64,000 nucleotides of DNA from Propionibacteriaceae bacterium (GTDB lineage: Bacteria; Actinomycetota; Actinomycetes; Propionibacteriales; Propionibacteriaceae): positions 1 to 64,000 of the forward strand of contig JAOPXN010000026.1 in the NCBI GenBank assembly GCA_025965155.1. Direction: 5' to 3'. Positions 26,159-33,117 of the stretch are shown here, piece by piece (the stretch's first letter is position 1; each line of letters begins with the position of its first letter). Both the position numbers and the translations under genes were made by a program. The notes under the pieces were generated by a model. It did not search any database and was not told where the DNA came from. It saw only the letters and a program-made list of their open reading frames with translations.

Positions 26159-26902
26159 GTGAGCACCCACCTGATCGGCGGCGGCCGCGACGAGGCCCAG
26201 TGGCCCGCGCTCTACACCACGTTCCTTCATGAGGCCACCGACCGGGGGAGGACCCACGGGTGCGCCGTCCCCACGATCGCAGTCGTCGTCGTGCACGCCG
26301 GCGACGACGAGTCAGCGGGGGGAGAGGCCGTCGCCCGGTTCACCGCCGCGGTCAGCGGCCGGGGGCCGGCGAACGTCCGACCTCTCATCGTCGTCGAGGG
26401 TGGCCAGCTCCACCCCTCCGGACTGCACGGACTCGACGCCGTCCTGGTCGCCGGTGGGCTAACTCCCGCCTACGCGCACGCCCTACAGCCGGTCATGGCC
26501 GAGATTGTGGCGCTCGTCAAGGGAGGAATCCCGTACCTGGGCTTCTCCGCCGGCGCCGCCATAGCCGCCAGACGTGCCATCATCGGCGGCTACCTTCAGA
26601 ATGGGATCGCCATCTGCCACGAGGACAACGCCGAAGACCTAGACGAGCTAACCGTGGTCGACGGCCTCGGACTGGTCGATTTCACCGTCGACGTCCACGC
26701 CGCCCAGTGGGGCAACGCGACCCGCCTGATGGCCGCGGTCCAAACGGGCGCCGTGGAACGGGGCGTAGCAGTCGATGAGAACACACTCCTCCTAGTCGAC
26801 ACCGACTCCACCACCCAGCGCGTAGCGGGCGCCGGCCGCCTCTGGTGGGTGTCCAGGCAAGGCCACGACCTGGTGGTGCGACTCGAAGGCACAGGCCTCT
26901 GA
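26159..26902 (+). CDS. Peptidase S51 / type 1 glutamine-amidotransferase-like protein
   Basis: 247 residues from the GTG at 26159. It shows HLIGGGRDE at the start, VLVAGGLTPAYAHALQP in the middle and the nucleophile elbow YLGFSAGAAIAA (Ser near 125), the pattern of cyanophycinase/dipeptidase-E-like hydrolases. Later VDVHAAQWGNATRLMAAV and the LLVDTDS strand fit the same fold. Whether it hydrolyses peptides cannot be told; many relatives are annotated only as glutamine-amidotransferase-like. It starts 188 bases from the right end of the IS element, so the insertion may affect its promoter. Confidence 0.82.
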   Translation: MSTHLIGGGRDEAQWPALYTTFLHEATDRGRTHGCAVPTIAVVVVHAGDDESAGGEAVARFTAAVSGRGPANVRPLIVVEGGQLHPSGLHGLDAVLVAGGLTPAYAHALQPVMAEIVALVKGGIPYLGFSAGAAIAARRAIIGGYLQNGIAICHEDNAEDLDELTVVDGLGLVDFTVDVHAAQWGNATRLMAAVQTGAVERGVAVDENTLLLVDTDSTTQRVAGAGRLWWVSRQGHDLVVRLEGTGL

Positions 26903-27010
26903 CGAACTGGCGAACTCCTCTCCGAGCCGCCGCATCCCCAGACCTGGTCGAGGTACGTCTGCACCGCCACTACCGCCGGCAGCTGCAGGTCGGCAGATCC
27001 GTGACACTTG

Positions 27011-27520
27011 TCATCCCTGAACGCGCTCACCTGCACCCGGAGGTTTTCGCCCGCGCACGGCGAGCTTGGCGGCGTGGCGTCTCCCATCCTGTGGAACATC
27101 GCAGTACAGCAGCGGAGGCAGATCGGTTGCAGCGCACGCCTCCTGCAGTACCTCATATACCTCTGGGAACCGCTCCCGTAGTTCGCTGTGCGCCCGGTCG
27201 ACCTTGATGATCGCATCGGGGTGCTGCACCAAGTCGTAGCGTCCAAGCTGGGTCGCTTCGACCGACGCCAACGCCGCGGCGTCGTGCCAACCCTTCAGCA
27301 GCTTCTTCACTCCTGCTCGCCTCAGGGCGGCCGGATCGAGTAGCCAGTCCGAACCCTTGGCCGCCTCCGTATCGGTCTCGACGAGGATGTTTTGTATAAG
27401 GCGCCTGTGCTTGCCGGCCTGGCTTTCCGCCATCTCCAGCATGCCGGCGCGGAGCGATCGGCTGCCGGACAGTTCTTCCACAGCGTAGGAGACCAGATCA
27501 GTGGCCTTCCTAATCTTCAC
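27011..27520 (-). CDS. Hypothetical protein, helical
   Basis: 169 residues, ATG at 27520. The sequence is rich in Leu, Ala, Arg and Glu, without signal peptide or membrane helices. Predicted features by eye are long amphipathic helices (MLEMAESQAGKHRRLIQNIL, then AALASVEATQLGRYDLVQH) and a Pro-rich segment with a Cys (LPPLLYCDVPQDGRRHAAKL). I do not recognise a family. It is convergent with the S51-like gene. Coding status is supported by length and third-position GC only. Confidence 0.5.
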   Translation of the reverse strand: MKIRKATDLVSYAVEELSGSRSLRAGMLEMAESQAGKHRRLIQNILVETDTEAAKGSDWLLDPAALRRAGVKKLLKGWHDAAALASVEATQLGRYDLVQHPDAIIKVDRAHSELRERFPEVYEVLQEACAATDLPPLLYCDVPQDGRRHAAKLAVRGRKPPGAGERVQG

Positions 27521-27940
27521 ACCGCCTCACGCTAGCGCGCGTCGCGGCTTTGCGGGAACCCGCCTTCGGATCTCCACCGGGAGATCCGTCGACTAACGAC
27601 AGGGACAGCCTGACAACCCCGCCTGCCGGCGCCCGGCGGCCCCGGGGGTCAGCCCTGCGGGTCGCCAGCGGGTAAGCCTGGACGAACCCGGTCAGCCGCC
27701 GCAGCTGGTGGGATCGGTCGAGGAATGACGCCGTGGCCGAGGTTGAAGACGTGACCGCGAGCGGTTTCCGGGCTACTTCGACCTCGCGGCGCCAAGTCCG
27801 CTGGGGTCGCCGAGCGGCTGAGCGGCCTCGTGCTGCCCTCATCGCCTTTTGCTGTGTTCGGCTGTATCTGGCTGTTTGCCTGGTTGCTCTTTAAAGGAGG
27901 GCAGTAAATCTGCCAACACATTGACTGGTCGGGGAGGGCA
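27521..27940. other. 420-base intergenic region containing a hemE remnant
   Basis: Apart from the hemE-like fragment at about 27670-27790 there is no gene. The right part (27840-27920) is T-rich with CTTTAAAGGAGGGCAGTAAATCTGCC before the next gene and ends in the ribosome site GGGGAGGG. Confidence 0.55.
27670..27790 (-). pseudogene. hemE (uroporphyrinogen decarboxylase) 3' fragment
   Basis: The minus strand reads GHVFNLGHGVIP (27756-27721), the highly conserved C-terminal signature of uroporphyrinogen decarboxylase. Continuing one register over gives QLRRLTGFVQAY, which matches the usual C-terminal helix after the ExxP loop. Two frames are needed and no upstream hemE exists in the window, so this is a decayed duplicate or a rearrangement scar rather than a working heme gene. 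Confidence 0.7.
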
Positions 27941-30094
27941 ATGAGCACATCGCTCGGTCGACGCACCGTCCACATTCTGGCTGCGGTTGCGCTGCTGGTC
28001 GTACTGGCAGTTCATTTCGGCACCCCGGCAACGGCGGCCGAGCCGACGGGAGCAGCTGCTCAGGAGCGTGGCGGCGAGTATGTAGGACCGGGCTGGTGTG
28101 AGACGGCGAGCCTCGTCGGCAGTCGCAACACGGCCCGTAGGGCTGCGGCGTTGGCTGCGCTTGACAGGAAGGATTGCTTCGGGAACCTTCTGGACGATTC
28201 GCCGTTCGCTGAGCCCATCGTCCGCGATCATCGTGATGAGTCGTACGGTGCTCTGTCTAATGCGGCGGTGCGTCCGCTGGGTGGCGGCCCTGGTTACCTC
28301 AGGGTGGTGTCACGTCCGACCGCCGTGGTGCACACGGCCGAGGAGCTCCGCGCCGCGTTGCTGGCCGCGGCGGTGGCGAAGTCGTCGTTGATCTACATCG
28401 ACGACGCAGCCGAGATTGACCTTTCCTACTGCGCGCAGCAACCCATCCCGGGCGACTGCCAGGAGCCGCGTTCGCGTCCCACCAGCTGCAGCGGTTACTC
28501 GCTAGTCGTACCCGCGAACACGACGCTTGCCAGCGGGCGTGGGCGCGGCGGCTCGCGGGGAGCGCGCCTGTTCTCGCGCACGTTCGCTGACTGCCCGCTG
28601 TTCGATGTGAAGGGCGCGGCCGTGCGGATCACCGGACTTCGCATCCACGGTCCCGACTCAAGCATCGAGAACGACGAGCCGATCCATTGCGGTGGTGAAT
28701 CGACCGGGATCGGGCTCAGCAGCGACGGTCCCAGCCGCTGGGGGACCGAGATCGACAACAATGAGCTGTCGTCGTGGCCGCGGGCGGCGGTCGGAATCGA
28801 TGGCGTTCAGGGCGTACGGGTGGATCACAACGTCATTCAGTTCAATCGCCGTTATGAGCACAACAACACCTGCGGCGCGCACAATTATGGTTTGGGTTAT
28901 GGCGTCGTCGTGGGCCCGGGCAGCGTGGCGATCGAGGCGAACGTGTTCGACCATAATCGCCATGACATCGCATCGGATGGATCGGCCGGCGCGCATTACA
29001 CCGCGACCTATAACCTCGTTCTCGACGGCGCGGTGGACCACAGTTTTGACGTGCATGGCGGCAAGGATCGTGGCGACTGCACCAATGTTGCCGGGTCGGC
29101 GTTCGTCATCCACCACAACACGTTCCTGCAGTCGCATGAGCCGGCGGTGCGTATCCGGGGGATCCCGCTGCGGGGCGCGTGGATCTACAAGAATCAGACT
29201 AGAGACGACAGCGAAGGCGGCGCGTTCACCCAGATCAACTCAAGCGGCAACTTCACTGTGTCGGACAACGCGACCAGGGTCAACCTTTTCCCCGCCTGGT
29301 CGGTTTCGTTCGGCGGAGCTTCATTTTGGCAGTGGCAACAGTTTGAGGGGACCGACACCAGGGATGTCGCGGTCGGCGACTTCGATGGCGACGGCGCGAT
29401 GGATGTCATGCGTGCCACCGGAAACGGATGGCAATGGTCAAAGTCGGGCCGCGAAGGGTGGGCATTTCTCAACACCCTCACCCAGCCGACATCCCAACTC
29501 GCTCTCGGCAATTTCGTGGGGGCTTCGTTCACTGACGTCATTCGGGCCGCAGGAGGTGAATGGCAAGTGTCGGAAGGGGGCACGTCGCAGTGGCGGAGCC
29601 TGTATGCCACAACTGCGCCTGTGACGAGCGCCGCGTTCGGCGACTTCGAAGGCGACGGTCATACTGATGCATTCTTCGCCGACGGTTCGGCGTGGTCCAT
29701 CGTGCAAAGCTTCTCTCCCCGCGTGACGCGGCACTACACCCAGCCCTACAAACTTTCCGAGCTGCGGTTCGGGAATTTTGTGGGGGACTCCAAGATGGAC
29801 GTTTTGCGCTCAACCGGCAGTGAGTGGCTGGTTTGGGACCGAGTGTCACGCACGTGGAGTCACCTGGGCTTCTCCTCCGTTCCGCTGTCGCGGCTGACTT
29901 TTGCCGACTTCGACGGCGACGGTTTCACCGACATCGCACGTAGCACGAACGGTCGTTGGCTGGTGTCCTGGGGCGGCAAGAGCGGGTGGGAGGTCCTTAA
30001 TACCAGCGACCAGGATCTAGGGTCGCTCGTCATCGCAGACCTCAACGGCGACAACAAAGCTGATGTGCTTTCCAAGCAGTCGCCCGATGCCTGA
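27941..30094 (+). CDS. Secreted right-handed beta-helix protein with C-terminal FG-GAP/VCBS repeats
   Basis: 717 residues. A signal peptide (basic start, hydrophobic 12-26, cleavage near ATAA) is followed by a pectate-lyase-like beta-helix (about 125-420) with rungs such as ITGLRIHGPDSSIEND, then VRVDHNVIQFNRRY and ANVFDHNRHDIASDG. The C-terminal part (about 445-717) has six repeats of about 48 residues, each with a Ca-loop motif: GDFDGDGAMDVMR, GNFVGASFTDVIR, GDFEGDGHTDAFF, GNFVGDSKMDVLR, ADFDGDGFTDIAR, ADLNGDNKADVLS. It is likely an exported polysaccharide-acting enzyme or adhesin. A good ribosome site (GGGGAGGG) precedes the ATG. Confidence 0.88.
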   Translation: MSTSLGRRTVHILAAVALLVVLAVHFGTPATAAEPTGAAAQERGGEYVGPGWCETASLVGSRNTARRAAALAALDRKDCFGNLLDDSPFAEPIVRDHRDESYGALSNAAVRPLGGGPGYLRVVSRPTAVVHTAEELRAALLAAAVAKSSLIYIDDAAEIDLSYCAQQPIPGDCQEPRSRPTSCSGYSLVVPANTTLASGRGRGGSRGARLFSRTFADCPLFDVKGAAVRITGLRIHGPDSSIENDEPIHCGGESTGIGLSSDGPSRWGTEIDNNELSSWPRAAVGIDGVQGVRVDHNVIQFNRRYEHNNTCGAHNYGLGYGVVVGPGSVAIEANVFDHNRHDIASDGSAGAHYTATYNLVLDGAVDHSFDVHGGKDRGDCTNVAGSAFVIHHNTFLQSHEPAVRIRGIPLRGAWIYKNQTRDDSEGGAFTQINSSGNFTVSDNATRVNLFPAWSVSFGGASFWQWQQFEGTDTRDVAVGDFDGDGAMDVMRATGNGWQWSKSGREGWAFLNTLTQPTSQLALGNFVGASFTDVIRAAGGEWQVSEGGTSQWRSLYATTAPVTSAAFGDFEGDGHTDAFFADGSAWSIVQSFSPRVTRHYTQPYKLSELRFGNFVGDSKMDVLRSTGSEWLVWDRVSRTWSHLGFSSVPLSRLTFADFDGDGFTDIARSTNGRWLVSWGGKSGWEVLNTSDQDLGSLVIADLNGDNKADVLSKQSPDA

Positions 30095-30187
30095 GCAGGC
30101 CCGGTCCGACATATATTTCTGCCGGAACCGACGTATCCAGGAGTCCGGGTTGGCGCTCGCGTCGTCGGAGTCTTTTGGATCCTGACT

Positions 30188-30211
30188 GGGCACGGTCGGC
30201 CGACCGTGCCC
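30188..30211. terminator. Palindromic hairpin between convergent genes
   Basis: GGGCACGGTCGG and its complement CCGACCGTGCCC form a perfect 24-base palindrome (10-bp stem with a GGCC loop). It lies between the convergent ends of the beta-helix gene (30094) and the CPBP gene (30358), so a bidirectional terminator is likely. No T-run is present. Confidence 0.6.
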
Positions 30212-30357
30212 TCCACCCGGAAAGACGGCTGGTGCGATGGGCAGGATGGAGCACCGGCCGCGATCCAAGTCGTGTCCCATGCAGTTCACCAAGAGCGTGC
30301 TCGAGACCGCGTGAGCGAGGAGATGACCGAGCACCTAACCCATGAGAAGCACGTTGG

Positions 30358-31335
30358 TCAGGCTGGGTGGGCGGGTTCGGGAGGCCGCGGTCGGATGCTG
30401 AAGCGGCCGGTCTTCCTGGCGCGCGACAGCGCGGCCATCGTCACGGAGCTGACCAGGACCAGGGCGAACACCGAGGCTTCGGGGCCGAAGGTTCCGCCGG
30501 TGAACCACGTCGCCGCATCAGGGCGGGCGCTGCTGACCGCGAGCGAGCCGCCCAGGCTGTTGCCCGACACCGCCGCGCCGAAGAGGTAGCCCTGGGCGAA
30601 GTTCCAGCCGAGGTGCAGACCGATCGGCACCCAGAGCCGCCCGGTCAGTGCGTAGAGGGCGCAGAACATCAACCCGGCCACCGACACGGTGGCACCGGCG
30701 AGGACGGTGGCTCCGGGGTTGGCGAGGTGCAGGGCTGCGAAGACCAGCGCGGCGATGGCGAAGGCCGGCAGCGGCCCGAACGCCCGCCACAGCAGCCGGA
30801 GCAGCAGCGCCCGCATCCACAGTTCCTCGGTGACGGCCGCCTGCAGGGCCAGGCCGAGCCCTGCCCACGCCGGTACGGCGCCGACCACGGTTATGTCGTA
30901 GAGACCGGTGGCGGCCAGGACGCCCATCAGGACCGCCATCATCAGCAGACCCAGCACCGCCCCTACGACCAGACCAGACAGGGCCGGCCGGACCGCTAGC
31001 TCGGATGCCCAGCGACCCTCACCGAGGCGGACGGCGAGCAGGTAGCAGCCGAGAGCCGCCACGCAGGCGGCCGATAGACCCATAAGCTGCAGGGCTGGAT
31101 CGTCTGGCGGGAGCAGGTCGACAGCCGCCTGCAAGGGGAGGCCGAATGCGGCGGCGGTCAAGAAGAACACCAGCACCAGCCAGGCCATGGCCCGCAGCCA
31201 GCGCCACCGGCCGGCGTGCAGGACCCGCTGTTCGCCCAGCTGCACCGGGACGCCCCAACGGTCGTTGTCGGTCGGTGCGACCGGTCGGACCGGGAGGTGC
31301 GAGTGCCCAACCCAGCCAGCTTGAGATGTCACCAC
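30358..31335 (-). CDS. CPBP-family intramembrane glutamic endopeptidase
   Basis: 325 residues with a soluble N-terminus of about 50 residues followed by about eight hydrophobic helices. The CPBP (Abi) motifs are present: motif 1 TEELWMRALLLRLL (EExxxR) and motif 2 LVFAALHLANPG (FxxxH), with a later Asn in LHLGWNFAQGYLF supplying the third metal-site residue. Relatives process CAAX-type proteins or bacteriocin-related peptides. The GTG start overlaps the stop of the upstream 92-residue gene, and it is the last gene of a tight four-gene operon. Confidence 0.9.
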   Translation of the reverse strand: MVTSQAGWVGHSHLPVRPVAPTDNDRWGVPVQLGEQRVLHAGRWRWLRAMAWLVLVFFLTAAAFGLPLQAAVDLLPPDDPALQLMGLSAACVAALGCYLLAVRLGEGRWASELAVRPALSGLVVGAVLGLLMMAVLMGVLAATGLYDITVVGAVPAWAGLGLALQAAVTEELWMRALLLRLLWRAFGPLPAFAIAALVFAALHLANPGATVLAGATVSVAGLMFCALYALTGRLWVPIGLHLGWNFAQGYLFGAAVSGNSLGGSLAVSSARPDAATWFTGGTFGPEASVFALVLVSSVTMAALSRARKTGRFSIRPRPPEPAHPA

Positions 31336-31607
31336 TTTTCAACTCCTCGCGTCGGTCGTGCCGCCTGGTCGGTGATGATCACGTCCACTGCTTGCACGGA
31401 AATCAGAGTGACGCCAAGGTCTCGGATCTTGGCGAGCAGCCCGTGCAACTCCGCCTGGTCTGAGATCGAACCGGTGAGGGTTGTGGTCCCGTCCTCTTCG
31501 TGGGTCAAGGTGAGGTCATCGAACCAGGACGACCAGGAGCGGTCCAAGTGCCCGTCAACCCGCAGCTGATAGCCAGCGGGGACCTGTCGTTTAGGAGTGT
31601 GGGTCAT
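31329..31607 (-). CDS. Small conserved-looking protein of unknown function
   Basis: 92 residues. Seen are a polar N-terminus, the strand pair SWFDDLTLTHEEDGTTTLTG, and the helix QAELHGLLAKIRDLGVTLIS, a pattern common in small actinobacterial proteins that accompany membrane proteins. The start ATG overlaps the upstream DUF2306 stop by one base and its end overlaps the CPBP start, which strongly supports that it is real and coupled. Function unknown. Confidence 0.8.
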   Translation of the reverse strand: MTHTPKRQVPAGYQLRVDGHLDRSWSSWFDDLTLTHEEDGTTTLTGSISDQAELHGLLAKIRDLGVTLISVQAVDVIITDQAARPTRGVEKW

Positions 31608-32308
31608 CAGGACCCGACCTTCGCGCTCGCCTTGCCGGCGTGCTTTGCCGTCCGGCGGGCGGGTCGGCGGATGACGTACTCCGCGACGGCCAGGTTGATG
31701 ACCCAGCCCGCGCCGAGACTCAGGTCGGTGGTGACTTCACTGGTGCCGAAGAGCGCCGGTCCGATCCCCTTGGTGAACACCTGAGTGCCGGCACCAAGGG
31801 CGAGGGCGTACGCGCGGGTCATCCAGGCCCGGTGGCGCGCGATGTCACGGCGGCGGATGGCGGTGAAGCCGAGGAGGATGCTGGCGGCCATGCCCGAGCC
31901 GAACGCGAGCCGGAACAGGTACGCCAACACGCCGGTGCTCGGCTGACGGGGGTAGATCAGGGTCATCCAGAGCGCCGACAAGGCCACCGCCATGCCCAGC
32001 ACCAGCAGGACCCGGCCCGCCGCCCGGTGCCAGCCGGGCCGACGTCGCCGCAGGGCGGTGGAGAACTGGAACGCGCCGAGGATCGCGTAGCCGACCGCGC
32101 TGACGATGTGCACCACCACCGGCAGCGGCGAGGAGCTGAAGCGGGGGTCTGCGGGCATCAGCTGCGGGCCACCGGTTAGCTCGATCAGACGTAAGGAGCC
32201 GAAGATGGCGGGGATCAGGACGAGAGCGATCAATGCGAACGGCACCCAGCCGGACGACCAACCCGATCGGGTCCGTTGGTCGGCCCGAGCTGCCGCCTGG
32301 GTGGTCAC
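31607..32308 (-). CDS. DUF2306-family integral membrane protein
   Basis: 233 residues with about six hydrophobic helices. The DUF2306 core is visible as VVHIVSAVGYAILGAFQFS, RRRRPGWHRAAGRVLLVLGM and RDIARHRAWMTRAYALALGA (the HRAWMxRxYAL signature). The family is of unknown function. The GTG start overlaps the stop of the upstream membrane-protein gene (GTGA). Confidence 0.88.
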   Translation of the reverse strand: MTTQAAARADQRTRSGWSSGWVPFALIALVLIPAIFGSLRLIELTGGPQLMPADPRFSSSPLPVVVHIVSAVGYAILGAFQFSTALRRRRPGWHRAAGRVLLVLGMAVALSALWMTLIYPRQPSTGVLAYLFRLAFGSGMAASILLGFTAIRRRDIARHRAWMTRAYALALGAGTQVFTKGIGPALFGTSEVTTDLSLGAGWVINLAVAEYVIRRPARRTAKHAGKASAKVGS

Positions 32309-32991
32309 TTGGCATCGGCCGGGTCGAGCGGCGAGCTAACGGTGCCGGTGACGGCTTGAGCGGCAGCGGTGCGCTGCTCGCGCCACAGGGAGTAGCCGAG
32401 GCCAATCAAGGCGACGCCGACGGGAATGGCGAACAGCCTTTGGGTGAGCTCGGGCAGCTGGAAGGTTGCCACGGTCGCGACGGCGCCCACAGACATCAGC
32501 GCTGCGGCCCACCGGGGGGAGATGTTGGCCCGGAAGAGCGCGATGCCGAAGATGACGCCGCCGACGATGTAGGTGATGGCGACCTGGCTCAGGGTTTGCA
32601 TCCGGCCGACGTCACCTATCGGTGTGCCGCTGGTGGCCACGGCCAGGACGTCCTTGACGTAGCCAGGGTTGCTGGCAGCAAGGTCCGGCAGGACGAACAC
32701 GCCGATGACCTGGATGCTCAAGATGGTGAGGTAGCCGACGCCGAGGAGTATGTATCCGATCAGGCCGAGCACGCCTGTCTGCCGGACCTGCCGGAGGTAG
32801 ATGCCGGTGATGCCGATCAGCGAGAGGGCGGCCATTAGGATCTTCGCTGTTTCGCGGACCGCGTACTCGGTGGTGGTGGTGAAAGGGGCGTCCAGGAGGG
32901 GGTGCTTGATCTGGACGGCGATGAACAGCAGGCCACCGGCGACGGCGGCGAGGCCGGCCGCCCGGGAGAGAGTGGTGGTGGTGATGGTCAT
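32305..32991 (-). CDS. Polytopic membrane protein (DUF4386-like)
   Basis: 228 residues with about six hydrophobic helices (LAAVAGGLLFIAVQI, then ILMAALSLIGITGIYL, then VGVFVLPDL and others). It resembles DUF4386-type proteins but the match is weaker than for the gene at 16070. It is the first gene of the operon running down to the CPBP protease. The ribosome site is ACGGAGTCAAC. Confidence 0.75.
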   Translation of the reverse strand: MTITTTTLSRAAGLAAVAGGLLFIAVQIKHPLLDAPFTTTTEYAVRETAKILMAALSLIGITGIYLRQVRQTGVLGLIGYILLGVGYLTILSIQVIGVFVLPDLAASNPGYVKDVLAVATSGTPIGDVGRMQTLSQVAITYIVGGVIFGIALFRANISPRWAAALMSVGAVATVATFQLPELTQRLFAIPVGVALIGLGYSLWREQRTAAAQAVTGTVSSPLDPADAK

Positions 32992-33117
32992 GTTGACTCC
33001 GTGGTGTCTGAGGGTCCGCGGCAGGCGCCGCGGGATGACTCGAACCTAGGGACGGACTGGCTGAGCGGACATCATCCAACGATGTGACCGACTGGATGAG
33101 ATTTGGATCCGTGCCAC

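Noticed and set aside
26845..27246. Overlapping frames around the end of the S51-like gene
   Set aside because: No family match, and they overlap supported genes on both sides.
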